Shown: piece by piece, positions 29,428 to 38,405 of the stretch
How the letters are laid out: every line of letters starts with the position of its first letter
Position numbering within the stretch: position 1 is the stretch's first letter
DNA from: Neobacillus massiliamazoniensis
GTDB lineage: Bacteria; Bacillota; Bacilli; Bacillales; Cytobacillaceae
Reading direction: 5' to 3'
DNA length: 64,000 bases
NCBI RefSeq assembly: GCF_001048695.1
Contig: NZ_CVRB01000002.1
Coordinates: forward strand, 620,001-684,000
Notes under the pieces: model-generated
What the model was told of the DNA's origin: nothing
Databases searched by the model: none
What the model saw: only the letters and a program-made list of their open reading frames with translations
Translations under genes and position numbers: made by a program

Positions 29428-29955
29428 TTATTTGGTTATGCCGATTAGGATGGCATAGCCATTTTTTACTTTTACTTTGGCTAAGATTTCGCCATTTGTA
29501 GAGGCTTTTTCCCAGGCTGATCCTGTGTTATCCTCGACAAAGTATTTATCCATGCTGTATTTGATATAGGCAACTTCATTTCCATTCATGTTTGTTCCAA
29601 TATAATTGAGTACTCCTTTTAAGTATATTCCCCTCACAGGTTTGTCTAGGGTAACTTTGGTAGGAGTGTAAATTCCGTTCTTCTCTTTTAGTACGACGTA
29701 CACTGCTGACGATCTATGTTCACCTACCACTTTACTTATTACCTTTTCTTCTACTAAAGATTTAGGGACCTCTTCGGCTTCATAGCGTAGTGCTACATAG
29801 TCTCCGCGAAAAACATCGGACGGGTCGACGGGCATGGTTCTAAGAATAACTTCTTCTCCAGTTAACAACGTATAAAGGGGAGTGAAGCACATTCCTAATA
29901 GAATGAGCAGCGGGACCGAACAAGCTAAAATCAATTGCTTCGCTCGTCTATTCAT
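29428..29955 (-). CDS. GDYXXLXY domain protein
   Basis: Small membrane-anchored protein, 175 residues from ATG 29955 (MNRRAKQLILACSV); the longer frame upstream overlaps the preceding gene and has no conserved start. One N-terminal hydrophobic helix (about 7-27) is followed by an extracytoplasmic domain with the signature GDYVALRY near residue 60. The function of the family is unknown. It overlaps the DUF2157 gene by 8 bp; the two families are commonly adjacent, so they likely act together at the membrane. Confidence 0.85.
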   Translation of the reverse strand: MNRRAKQLILACSVPLLILLGMCFTPLYTLLTGEEVILRTMPVDPSDVFRGDYVALRYEAEEVPKSLVEEKVISKVVGEHRSSAVYVVLKEKNGIYTPTKVTLDKPVRGIYLKGVLNYIGTNMNGNEVAYIKYSMDKYFVEDNTGSAWEKASTNGEILAKVKVKNGYAILIGITK

Positions 29956-31018
29956 GTACCCCACCCCCTTTTTTCCTTTGTTTTTCAAAATAAAAACCAA
30001 AGCCGAGCAAGATGAATCCTCCAATGATGAACACAAATGATTTTGGTAAAAACTCAAAGGAAATATCGAGATAAAAACGGAATATCATCACGCACAAAAT
30101 AATGATGCTAAGCAGGCTCCCTCTTCTGATTAAATACAATACAAAGAGAAAATATAGTATTGAAAAAGGAATATAAATCCAGTCAACTGGCCATGTATCC
30201 TTGAAAGATAAAAGTAATGCAGCCCCTCCATGAACGAGGTGACCTAATATAACATATATACTCCGTATTTTCCCACCCATTAAAACAAGGGTTATGCCTA
30301 TTGCCAGATAAACAAGGCCATATACATAAGCATCATGATGACTACCATGCATAAGAAAACTTAGTACATTTCCTATAAAGGTTAACAGCAATATCCCTGT
30401 GATAAATCCAGTGGCTTTTGAAAATCCTATTTTTTCATTAAGAACATAAATAGCAGCAATCCAAAGCAGAATCCAATATGGAATAGTTTCACCTTGGAGA
30501 TAGGGGGAGTCCGTCAAATACATAAAGACGAATATGGCGGAAGCCAGCAAAATCCATTTATCACGTAGTACCCACGCTAATGGTAAAATCCCAAGCGACC
30601 ACCACAAAAAAGCATTCTGGAAAGTCCCTCCAAAATTAAACATTTGTCCGATGAGAAAGATCCCTGCCCCGAACACGAGCACACCGATATAATAGAAGCT
30701 TCTTGCAGTTTTCGGATAATTGGTCTCCAGTTTGAATCCGGCAAAATTGCTGCCAATAAACAGGGCGATAATCAAAAGAAATTTTACTGTTTTCCCGATA
30801 TCCGCCCAGTTGCTGGCAATAAAACTCAAAATTCCAGCACCAATTAAGAAAGAACCAACATACAATAGCGTTTTTGTAAATGAAACCTTTCCCTTCACTT
30901 CATACAATGCTTCTATCTCTTCGGCCTTCCCGGCTGGTAAAACCTTTGATTCTACTAAATACTGAAGTTCCCTTTTTAAAAACCTTAGCTCATCCTCTTT
31001 TAAAATCCGCCTAGTCAA
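29948..31018 (-). CDS. DUF2157 domain membrane protein
   Basis: Polytopic membrane protein of 356 residues starting at TTG 31018 behind GGGTGGGAG. Residues 1-45 are a soluble helical region (LKRELQYLVESKVLPAGKAEEI), followed by about ten hydrophobic segments and a lysine-rich tail. The N-terminal DUF2157 signature ends in LLYVGSFLIGAGILSFIASNW. The function is unknown. The overlap with the downstream GDYXXLXY gene supports a two-gene unit. Confidence 0.85.
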   Translation of the reverse strand: MTRRILKEDELRFLKRELQYLVESKVLPAGKAEEIEALYEVKGKVSFTKTLLYVGSFLIGAGILSFIASNWADIGKTVKFLLIIALFIGSNFAGFKLETNYPKTARSFYYIGVLVFGAGIFLIGQMFNFGGTFQNAFLWWSLGILPLAWVLRDKWILLASAIFVFMYLTDSPYLQGETIPYWILLWIAAIYVLNEKIGFSKATGFITGILLLTFIGNVLSFLMHGSHHDAYVYGLVYLAIGITLVLMGGKIRSIYVILGHLVHGGAALLLSFKDTWPVDWIYIPFSILYFLFVLYLIRRGSLLSIIILCVMIFRFYLDISFEFLPKSFVFIIGGFILLGFGFYFEKQRKKGGGVHE

Positions 31019-31082
31019 ACTCCCACCCCTTTCATCAGATTTACCTCTGTATACCTATTTTAACAGATATTGGTTATAAATT

Positions 31083-31095
31083 GGTGTCAGGCACC
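31083..31095. repeat. GGTGTCAGGCACC palindrome (solo copy)
   Basis: Exact copy in the gap between the DUF2157 gene and the divergent YkuK-like gene. Confidence 0.8.
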
Positions 31096-31226
31096 AGAAA
31101 AGGTCTGGATTAAGAGAACTTTGTCATCTTTAATTAATCACGTCTTTCCGCCGTAACGACATAATATTGCATTCCATAAAATAGTAATAAGAACATAGAC
31201 ATGACTTCCTAATCCGAAAAGGAAAG

Positions 31227-31778
31227 ATGTGGTGCTTTAAAATGAAAAAACACCCGAAAAATCTCGATACGTTCCAAAATCTCCAAGAAAAGAATCTTTC
31301 GTTCGAGCAGGTTTTTGAACGGATTGTTACTTTTATGAAGTTAAATCCAATTGGAAAATTCCGACTGATGGTTGGAACTGACTCACAGGTGCATAGAACA
31401 CATACCATTTTTATAACAGGAATTGTCATCCAGAATGAAGGAAAAGGCGTGTGGGCATGCATAAGGAAAATCGTTATTCCTAGAAAAATGACCGCTTTGC
31501 ACGAACGAATTTCCCTTGAACTGTCCTTAACTGAAGAGATTGTTTCCATGTTTACTGAAGAAAGAAAAAGTAAACTCATTGAGGTGGTCCTTCCATACCT
31601 TTATCAAGGTGCAACCTTTACAATGGAGGGACATATTGATATCGGGGCCGGCAAGCGAAATAAAACAAGCGAATTTGTAAAAGAAATGGTCATGAGAATA
31701 GAATCAATGGGAATAGAACCAAAAATAAAACCAAATGCCTTCGTCGCCTCTAGCTACGCTAACCGTTACACGAAATAA
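31227..31778 (+). CDS. ykuK: YkuK-like RNase H-fold protein (DUF458)
   Basis: Protein of 183 residues related to Bacillus YkuK (about 172 aa). The DUF458 fold resembles RNase H; acidic residues in GTDSQVHR (near 50) and GHIDIGAGKRNKT (near 135) match expected metal-binding positions. In Bacillus it is linked to sporulation or competence, but its biochemical role is unclear. The first ATG (31227) is only 3 nt from AAAGGAAAG, so ATG 31242 (MKKHPKN) may be the true start. Monocistronic. Confidence 0.8.
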   Translation: MWCFKMKKHPKNLDTFQNLQEKNLSFEQVFERIVTFMKLNPIGKFRLMVGTDSQVHRTHTIFITGIVIQNEGKGVWACIRKIVIPRKMTALHERISLELSLTEEIVSMFTEERKSKLIEVVLPYLYQGATFTMEGHIDIGAGKRNKTSEFVKEMVMRIESMGIEPKIKPNAFVASSYANRYTK

Positions 31779-31783
31779 AAATG

Positions 31784-31821
31784 GGTGCCTGACACCAATC
31801 ATGTAATGGGTGCCTGACACC
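31784..31821. repeat. two direct copies of GGTGCCTGACACC
   Basis: Copies at 31784-31796 and 31809-31821, each embedded in TGGGTGCCTGACACC, immediately after the YkuK-like stop codon and just before the end of the DUF418 gene. Confidence 0.85.
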
Positions 31822-31846
31822 TTATTCGTTCCTTTTGAAGCAAAGT

Positions 31847-32872
31847 TCATACATTAACCTGGCGGTCCTTTATTGTTCCTCTTAGGGGCAGAACTTCTCG
31901 ATAGGTCACCATTCGCCAAACCCATTCTAATGGGCCGAATTTAAAATAGCGAATCCAGATGATAGTAATAATGAATTGAACCACATAGATTACGAAACAC
32001 AAATATAGGGATTGGATATAGGAAATTCGTGCAAATAAGCGAAACAGACTGCCGGAAAGTAAGATGAAGACTGTCTGCAAAATATAGTTCGTTAAGGCCA
32101 TCCGCCCATATTTTTTTATAGGGGATAAAAGTCTTCTAACAAATGAAAGTCGCAATAGTATGAGCAGCAGACCGACATAGAATCCTGAAACCATTGGCCC
32201 AATCGCAATTCCAATATCCAAAAACCGCTGTGTCTCCTCGATTTTCCCTTTCCAGAGAACCTCCGGGGCATGTTGGAATTGATAACCAAGCCCAATCATA
32301 CTACCTAAAAACATCAGCACGGTAAAAATAGTGACCTTCTTTAAAGGAAGTGAAATCCCCTCAAAAATCCGATATTGTCCCGCTGCAATTCCTAATAGCA
32401 TAAGGGGTAAGGTCATAAACAGCTTTATTGAAAAAATAGCAAAAACAATTAACAGTGGTAGAGAAATGACAAGATTCACAGTTTTAGGTGCATTGTAAAA
32501 AGGTAAAATAAACAGACCACATAGGGCGTAAACCGTTAATGCTTCTCCTGGGTGAAACTGAACGTGAATGATTCCGAAAATAAATAATGCCAACATTCTT
32601 CTTACAAACAGCACGGTCGTATTTTTTCCTTTTTGATTGGCCCGGGATATAAAAAGATAAAAGCCGACGCCAAACAAAAACGAAAAGATCGTATAAAAGC
32701 GCCCTTCCACTAATAAATACAAAAACCTCTGATAGGCTGCATCTAGCGAATGGGGATCCGGCGATTTAACTGAAAGCAACGGAAGAATATTGACCAGAAT
32801 TATTCCCATTAAAGCAAAGCCTCTTAAATAATCAAGCGTGTCAATTCGTTTACTTTCATCAATTGGATTCAT
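31847..32872 (-). CDS. DUF418/YeiB family membrane protein
   Basis: Integral membrane protein of 341 residues with about nine hydrophobic segments. The opening RIDTLDYLRGFALMGIILVN is characteristic of the YeiB/DUF418 group, related to acyltransferase-3-like membrane proteins; the C-terminal DUF418 part includes YGRMALTNYILQT and WIRYFKFGPLEWVWR. The function is unknown. It overlaps the histidine phosphatase gene by 14 bp and is likely co-transcribed. Confidence 0.85.
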   Translation of the reverse strand: MNPIDESKRIDTLDYLRGFALMGIILVNILPLLSVKSPDPHSLDAAYQRFLYLLVEGRFYTIFSFLFGVGFYLFISRANQKGKNTTVLFVRRMLALFIFGIIHVQFHPGEALTVYALCGLFILPFYNAPKTVNLVISLPLLIVFAIFSIKLFMTLPLMLLGIAAGQYRIFEGISLPLKKVTIFTVLMFLGSMIGLGYQFQHAPEVLWKGKIEETQRFLDIGIAIGPMVSGFYVGLLLILLRLSFVRRLLSPIKKYGRMALTNYILQTVFILLSGSLFRLFARISYIQSLYLCFVIYVVQFIITIIWIRYFKFGPLEWVWRMVTYREVLPLRGTIKDRQVNV

Positions 32873-33449
32873 TATTAACTCCCGTTACGGTGCCTGACAC
32901 CCAATCTTCTTTCCAGATCCTTTTAACATTTACCCGATTATCAATGAAGTGCAATTGAAAAACATCTGGGTTCCTTAGTTTTTTCCATTCTTCAAAATTG
33001 AACTCATGCTGATAATGCTTTATGAGCAATGCCATTAAATTTCCATGTGTGACCATTAGTGTATTTTCCTCTTTACTTTGCAATGCCTCTTCCACCACTT
33101 TTACCACCCGCATCATCGCATTTCGGCTTGACTCGCCACCTTCCCATTCGAGATCTAAATCCATGAATGTAGCCTCAAGCTTCTCCATCCAATCAGGTAG
33201 CAACCGTTTGCTAAGTATACGTTCTGACAAACGCTCATCTATTTCAACCTTTATTCTCATTTTTTCCGCTAATGGTTCTATTGACTGAATCGCTCGTATA
33301 AATGGGCTTGAAATGATTCGGTCAACCCTGACATTCGAAAAGAATACTGCTAGTTCTTGTGCTTGTGAAAAGCCCTTTTCAGTCAAATTTGCTTCAGGCG
33401 GCTGGCCGCTGGCCTCACAATGTCTGATTAAAAAGATTCTTTTTTCCAT
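32859..33449 (-). CDS. histidine phosphatase family protein
   Basis: Phosphoglycerate-mutase-like phosphatase of 196 residues. The nucleophilic histidine is in LIRHCEASG near residue 9 (RHC in place of the commoner RHG), with the family arginine in SSPFIRAIQS and the second catalytic histidine in MVTHGN near 135. Substrate unknown. AGGAGG precedes ATG 33449. The last dozen codons coincide with a GGTGCCTGACACC repeat (32889-32901), which encodes part of the tail WVSGTVTG and so extends the protein past the catalytic fold. Confidence 0.9.
   Translation of the reverse strand: MEKRIFLIRHCEASGQPPEANLTEKGFSQAQELAVFFSNVRVDRIISSPFIRAIQSIEPLAEKMRIKVEIDERLSERILSKRLLPDWMEKLEATFMDLDLEWEGGESSRNAMMRVVKVVEEALQSKEENTLMVTHGNLMALLIKHYQHEFNFEEWKKLRNPDVFQLHFIDNRVNVKRIWKEDWVSGTVTGVNNESN
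32889..32901. repeat. GGTGCCTGACACC palindrome inside a coding region
   Basis: Exact copy within the 3' end of the histidine phosphatase gene, translated as VSGT on the minus strand. Confidence 0.85.
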
Positions 33450-33663
33450 ATTTCATCCTCCATCGCCATTTTACTGTCTTAAATTTCTGCTTCACACTCT
33501 TTTTGTCCTCTATTTCAGCATGTTAGGTTAGTAACAATAAAAAATTTTTCCATCTTTTCCATTTGAAATATCATCCCATTATTACAAAAAATTGAATAAT
33601 TTCAACTTAATTTGCAAATCTTATGATTATCGAGAATGATATTTTTATAGAAGGATGGATCAA

Positions 33664-34803
33664 ATGCGGAAACTGCTTACTTTCGCCCTAATATCTACTT
33701 TACTTCTCGCGGGCTGTAGTTTAAAAAATGCTGCTATAAAACCTAAAAAAGATAAGAAGCCTCCGATTCAAGCAGAGAAAAAGGAAAAAAATCACGAACC
33801 AAAAGTACAAACTACATCTACGGAATCATCGTCAAACAATATTTTCCAGCCAATGGCTACCATCGAAACCGCACCTATCACTTATCAATCTACTAATACG
33901 ACCATCACCACGACCGAGCGAAAGGTTGATGCTTCTGAGATTAATTATCATATTTGGCGAACTGCTGACGATCAAGAAAGTATGAAGAAGCTTTCCTCAA
34001 ACGATAAAGTTAACAACTTCCCTTTAATACTGAATACGAAGGATTTTTCATTACAACGCGGAGAATACCAAGTCGAAGCCTATAGCGTTGATGGTTATGG
34101 TAAGAAAAAACTGATGGCAAAATCGGAAGTAACCTTCCAGCAATATGCCCCTATTCTAATGTACCATGCTATTGATATATATAAAGGTCAAGGCTTAAAG
34201 GGATTGTTTGTCAACCCTGTCGATTTTGAAGCCCAAATGCAATATCTAAAGGATAATGGTTATACGCTTCTTACTTTTGAACACTTCGGTGAGATCAATA
34301 AAGTGAATAAACCGATATTTGTTACCATTGATGACGGCATGGAAAATGCGATGAATGCCCTCCACATTCTTGAAAAATTACAGGATGGCAAATTCAAACC
34401 GACAGCAACCCTATTTATGACTGCTGGTGCAATAGATACAGGCCCAAATTCGTTATCTTCAAACGACTTAGAAGAAATGGTGAATTCAGGGATTTTCTCC
34501 ATCCAAGGACATACGATGACCCATAATGACCTTCGTTTGATTACAAACTATGATGAAGAACTAAGGTCATCAAAGGAAAAAATCGAACAAATTACCGGCA
34601 AACCTATTACTGCCATTGCCTACCCTTCCGGACGTTTCAATGACAAGGTCGTCGAAGAAACAAAGAAATACTACCAATACGCTACAACCACCATCCCTGG
34701 ACAATTTATCACGAAAGGCGAAAAAGACGAGCTGTACCTCATGCACCGCGTCCGTATCTCAAACGACACCACCCTCGCTCAATTTGCCGCTATGGTAAAA
34801 TAG
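33664..34803 (+). CDS. polysaccharide deacetylase family lipoprotein
   Basis: Surface lipoprotein, about 379 residues from ATG 33664, where AGAAGG is 9 nt upstream; ATG 33655 is less likely. The signal peptide MRKLLTFALISTLLL ends at the lipobox LAGC. A Lys/Ser/Thr-rich linker (about 25-80) and a small beta domain precede the NodB-like catalytic domain from about residue 165: ILMYHAID, FVTIDDGMEN (metal Asp pair) and GHTMTHND (H-x3-H metal ligands). Probably deacetylates cell-wall or exopolysaccharide GlcNAc. TIDDG instead of TFDDG is a mild deviation. Monocistronic and followed by a terminator. Confidence 0.9.
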   Translation: MRKLLTFALISTLLLAGCSLKNAAIKPKKDKKPPIQAEKKEKNHEPKVQTTSTESSSNNIFQPMATIETAPITYQSTNTTITTTERKVDASEINYHIWRTADDQESMKKLSSNDKVNNFPLILNTKDFSLQRGEYQVEAYSVDGYGKKKLMAKSEVTFQQYAPILMYHAIDIYKGQGLKGLFVNPVDFEAQMQYLKDNGYTLLTFEHFGEINKVNKPIFVTIDDGMENAMNALHILEKLQDGKFKPTATLFMTAGAIDTGPNSLSSNDLEEMVNSGIFSIQGHTMTHNDLRLITNYDEELRSSKEKIEQITGKPITAIAYPSGRFNDKVVEETKKYYQYATTTIPGQFITKGEKDELYLMHRVRISNDTTLAQFAAMVK

Positions 34804-34804
34804 G

Positions 34805-34849
34805 GGTGTCAGGCACCGCAAAAAGACATTTGTACGCGTACCGTGGACA
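34805..34849. repeat. 45-bp composite repeat, reversed orientation
   Basis: GGTGTCAGGCACC directly after the deacetylase stop, then GACATTTGTACGCGTACC and GTGGAC, the reverse complement of the module seen at 20618. Confidence 0.75.
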
Positions 34850-34866
34850 CTGTTTGGAGTTTAACC

Positions 34867-34917
34867 GAAAAAAGGTCTCCTTCTTCCATTTTCAGTGGAA
34901 GGAGTAGACCTTTTTAT
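34867..34917. terminator. bidirectional terminator
   Basis: A-run, then AAGGTCT and CTTCTTCCA pairing with TGGAAGGAG and AGACCTT, then a T-run. Separates the convergent deacetylase and EamA genes. Confidence 0.88.
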
Positions 34918-34919
34918 TT

Positions 34920-35804
34920 TTATTGATTCGTTTTTAGTACTTTTAATTCTAGCCGTTCACTTATAAAAGTAGACCCGAGGATGAGAATGCCTCCTATGAT
35001 TTGAATCGGGCTCATGCTTTCTCTAAGGAAAATCGCGGCGAAAACAACTGCCGATATCGGGTCAATATAGCTTAACACCGCGATGGTCTGCCCTTTTAGT
35101 TCCTTAAATGATGTAAAATACAAGAAATAGGCGATACCCGTATGAACAATCCCCACGATTAAAATAAGGACAATGGTGCTGGATTTTATACCTGAAAAGC
35201 TTAGTTCACCCTTCATCAACACGTATGGAAAAAGGACAATCGCGGCAGTTATTAATTGGATTAACGTCGTTTCAAAGCCGGATAAGTTTTTAATAAATTT
35301 ATTCATGAAAATTATACTTGCATAAAACGCAGCTGCTAACAGACCATAAAGGATCCCAAGCGGGTGATTGTACGAACTCCCATCATCTCCCCCGCCTATA
35401 TTCACAACAAGAAATAAACCAACCATTGCCATGATGATACAGCTAGCCTTCCCTGCTGTCAGCTTTTCTTTTAACACAAAAGGGGCGAGGATCATCACAA
35501 AAATCGGTGCGAAATAATAGCTTAAAGTCGCATTCGAGACCGTCGTATATTTATAGGCTTGGAACAAGAACATCCAATTGAAGCCGATGGCAGCACCGGA
35601 TAGAAGCAATAGCATCATATTTTCCTTTAACGCTTGAAAGGAAATTTTTTGCCTTATGATAAAACTAGCCCCTAGTAAAAATAAACTCCCGATGATTCCC
35701 CTCAAACAAGCAATTTCACTAGAAGATAAATTAATATTTTTCACAAAAACCCCAATGCTCCCAAAGATAAGCATAGCCGTGACAATTTTCCCCTTTGCTC
35801 TCAC
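34920..35804 (-). CDS. EamA/DMT family transporter
   Basis: Drug/metabolite transporter superfamily protein of 294 residues with ten predicted helices arranged as two EamA repeats (about 5-140 and 150-285). Starts at GTG 35804 behind GGGGGGGATAAGG. Conserved elements include ARGIIGSLFLLGA-like and SYIDPISAVVFAAIFLRE. Family members export amino acids, nucleosides or other small metabolites; the substrate is unknown. It is 15 bp after the threonine-aldolase-like gene, so it may export a product or substrate of that enzyme. Confidence 0.87.
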   Translation of the reverse strand: MRAKGKIVTAMLIFGSIGVFVKNINLSSSEIACLRGIIGSLFLLGASFIIRQKISFQALKENMMLLLLSGAAIGFNWMFLFQAYKYTTVSNATLSYYFAPIFVMILAPFVLKEKLTAGKASCIIMAMVGLFLVVNIGGGDDGSSYNHPLGILYGLLAAAFYASIIFMNKFIKNLSGFETTLIQLITAAIVLFPYVLMKGELSFSGIKSSTIVLILIVGIVHTGIAYFLYFTSFKELKGQTIAVLSYIDPISAVVFAAIFLRESMSPIQIIGGILILGSTFISERLELKVLKTNQ

Positions 35805-35819
35805 CCTTATCCCCCCCTG

Positions 35820-36908
35820 TCAGTTTTCTTTCATTTTTTCATTAAGCAACTGAAATACGTTCTTTAATGCTCCTTTCGGCACCTGAGAATACAGATCCCC
35901 TACACTGACTTCATAATTGCTAGTTTCCTTAGTAACTTCGCGAACATATCCTGTCAAACCAATTCCTGTTTCCTTGCTGATGGCAGTTAAAATTGTCTCC
36001 ATCTTTTCCTTCGCAGCCTCAAAATGAACATGGAACATATTCGAAACAGGAACGATTGGCATTGTCGAAACTCTATCACATTGATTATAAAATGCAGCAA
36101 GCTCCTTCGCCTCTTCATAATACTGCTCCATTTTATTAACTCGCATATCAAAATAATAATCCGCACTGATAATATATGGATAAAGACTTATTAAATCGCC
36201 ACCATGGCGCCGTTTCCAAACTCTTGATGTCTCAGTAAAATCCTTTTCACCAGCGAGAATCGCTCCTGCAATCCCACCAATTCCTTTATAAAAAGAAATA
36301 TATACACTATCAAAAAGTTCACATATTTCAGCAGCCGACTTTTTATAATAAGGAAGGATTTCAAAAAGTCGTGCACCATCCAAGTGCAGCCTGATTCCTT
36401 TGTCGCGGCAATAGGCTGAAATCGCTTCAAGCGTCTCGTAACTAGGCAGCTGTCCGCCAATCTCACGCTGCGGCAGCTCGAGCAGGAGACAGGCAATATC
36501 CTTATTCAACCCAATAACATCATCCAACTCTATTACTCTGCTTTTATCCGCTAGTAAAATAACTTCAATATGATGCAGTTCCTTTAACCCATCCTCTTCA
36601 TGAATCTCCAAATGGCACAATGGATGGTACGCCACCCTTTTCAATCCTTTTTGGTCACACCAAATTCTTAGGGCAATTTGCTGCGCCATCGTTCCACTTG
36701 GAAAAAATACAGCAGATTCTTTTCCTAAATATTCTGACATTTTTACTTGAAAATCTTCAATCACTTTCCCCTTTCCATATAAGTCACTCTCTTGCTGCCC
36801 ATCCATTCCTTCCATTACTCTTTTCAGAACGTGAAAATCTCTTTTCCCATGACCGGGAACCTGGTACTTTGATTGTTTATATACTTCTAATAAAGTTTCC
36901 ATCCTCAT
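35820..36908 (-). CDS. threonine aldolase family PLP enzyme
   Basis: Fold-type I PLP enzyme of the beta-eliminating lyase/threonine aldolase group, 362 residues. The PLP lysine is in SFYKGIGGIAGA near residue 210; the cofactor aspartate is in LHLDGARL near 176, and FFPSGTMAQQIAL near 67 forms the phosphate-binding loop. The family cleaves L-threonine or L-allo-threonine to glycine and acetaldehyde. The N-terminal part (YQVPGHGKRDFHVLKRVM) is longer than in LtaE, so the substrate may differ. RBS AAGGAGT. Co-directional with the downstream EamA gene, 15 bp apart. Confidence 0.85.
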   Translation of the reverse strand: MRMETLLEVYKQSKYQVPGHGKRDFHVLKRVMEGMDGQQESDLYGKGKVIEDFQVKMSEYLGKESAVFFPSGTMAQQIALRIWCDQKGLKRVAYHPLCHLEIHEEDGLKELHHIEVILLADKSRVIELDDVIGLNKDIACLLLELPQREIGGQLPSYETLEAISAYCRDKGIRLHLDGARLFEILPYYKKSAAEICELFDSVYISFYKGIGGIAGAILAGEKDFTETSRVWKRRHGGDLISLYPYIISADYYFDMRVNKMEQYYEEAKELAAFYNQCDRVSTMPIVPVSNMFHVHFEAAKEKMETILTAISKETGIGLTGYVREVTKETSNYEVSVGDLYSQVPKGALKNVFQLLNEKMKEN

Positions 36909-37088
36909 ATCCGACTCCTTTTGATCAAGTTATCCCTACATACAATCATACCAGTCCATATCAATTCTTGACTTTAGTCAATTCCAGGCTGTTTTTTAAA
37001 ATTTCTTTTTAGCCATGCTTCCGGATGGCAGAGGATTTTAGTAGCAAGCCTTCTCCATTGGTAAGATCAATCCTAGATTATCTATCCA

Positions 37089-38018
37089 CTAAAACATATT
37101 TAACTCATATTTTTTTGATAACAGCTCCAATAATTTTAAACCTGCAATGCTGTTCCCTTTTTCGTCTAAAGCAGGACCGAAGACACCGATACCGCACAGG
37201 CCAGGAACGGCTCCCATAATTCCACCAGATACACCGCTTTTGGCAGGAATCCCTGTTTTGATCGCAAATTCACCTGAAGCATTGTACATCCCGCATGTTA
37301 CCATAAAGGTTTTACAAATTCGGGCTATATCGGCAGGCATGATTTGTATTCCACTCTCTGGATCGACTCCATCCATCGCAAACACCAACGCGATTCTAGC
37401 CAAATCAAAACAGTTAATTTCAATCGCACACTGCTTTGTGTATAAATCTATTAGCTGTTCAACATCCTCATCGATTATATTATGCTGCTTTAAAAAATGA
37501 CATAAAGCTCGGTTTAAATGGGCCGATTCGAATTCGGAACGGGCAACTTCCTCACAATAACCTATGGTTGATTTATTTGCTAATTGACGAATAAATGACA
37601 CGAGCCGCTGAATTCTTTCTTCAACCGTGTTTCCCATGATCATATGGGTCACGACAAGTGCTCCAGCATTAATCATTGGATTTAAAGGTTTGGTGGGAGC
37701 CATCGTTTCTAATTTTGCAATGGAATTAAAAGGGTCCCCTGTCGGTTCCATTCCAACTCGTTCAAACACATATTCAAATCCTCTGTCCATCAACACGAGG
37801 GCCAATGTAATCACTTTTGAAATACTTTGAAGGGTGAACTCTTTTTCCATTTCCCCTGCAGATATCCATTGCCCATCAGGATAGTAGATGGCAATGGCCA
37901 AATCGTTTTGGCTTGCTTTTCCAAGGGCAGGTATGTAGTCTGCAACCTTTCCGTTTATTGTATATGTTTTCGCTTCTGCTACGAATGCCTTTAATTCATC
38001 ATTTGCTTGAAAGATCAT
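37089..38018 (-). CDS. glsA: glutaminase A
   Basis: Serine-type glutaminase converting L-glutamine to glutamate and ammonia in the cytoplasm. The start is set at ATG 38018 (MIFQANDEL): AAGG is 9 nt upstream and the resulting 309 residues match Bacillus YlaM in length, whereas the longer frame adds a non-conserved hydrophobic run. The beta-lactamase-like catalytic S-x-x-K is FTLQSISKV; other family motifs are [19 protein letters not shown] and [11 protein letters not shown]. Monocistronic; no glutamine transporter lies beside it. Confidence 0.93.
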   Translation of the reverse strand: MIFQANDELKAFVAEAKTYTINGKVADYIPALGKASQNDLAIAIYYPDGQWISAGEMEKEFTLQSISKVITLALVLMDRGFEYVFERVGMEPTGDPFNSIAKLETMAPTKPLNPMINAGALVVTHMIMGNTVEERIQRLVSFIRQLANKSTIGYCEEVARSEFESAHLNRALCHFLKQHNIIDEDVEQLIDLYTKQCAIEINCFDLARIALVFAMDGVDPESGIQIMPADIARICKTFMVTCGMYNASGEFAIKTGIPAKSGVSGGIMGAVPGLCGIGVFGPALDEKGNSIAGLKLLELLSKKYELNMF

Positions 38019-38355
38019 ATTCATCATCCTTAGAAGTTTTAGTAATTGGCTAAATAACGATAATGAGAAGATGATTTGGAACAAAAAATTCCTATTCTGT
38101 TAATTATATTAAAATATATTATGGAAACGATTTCATCCTTTATTTTAAAAAAAGTGGGGGCAGCTGTGTGAAGCTTGTTCTAAACTACTTTTTCCCAAAA
38201 GAATAATTATTATAGCGTAAACACTGACATACCGGTAGGAACATCACTTGAAAAAGCCGATTCTGTTGCGGTACAAGTAGAAGAAGTTTAAATCAAAAAA
38301 TCGCAAGGCACCAGGTTATCAGCACTCGAAACCGATAACCCTTTTCCTTACGCCA
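38019..38355. other. intergenic region with a small coding relic
   Basis: No complete gene. The plus frame 38184-38291 is open for 35 codons, ends TAA, and its C-terminal part reads NTDIPVGTSLEKADSVAVQ, which looks like real protein sequence but has no start codon or ribosome site. It may be the end of a decayed gene. The rest shows nothing recognisable. Confidence 0.35.
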
Positions 38356-38401
38356 GTGTCCACTGGAGACGTACAAATGTACACGGACGGTGCCTGACAC
38401 C
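38356..38401. repeat. 45-bp composite repeat ending in GGTGCCTGACACC
   Basis: GTGTCCACTGGAGACGTACA, then AATGTACACGGAC and the palindrome, 5 bp before the stop codon of the minus-strand MFS gene. Confidence 0.75.
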
Positions 38402-38405
38402 CATC

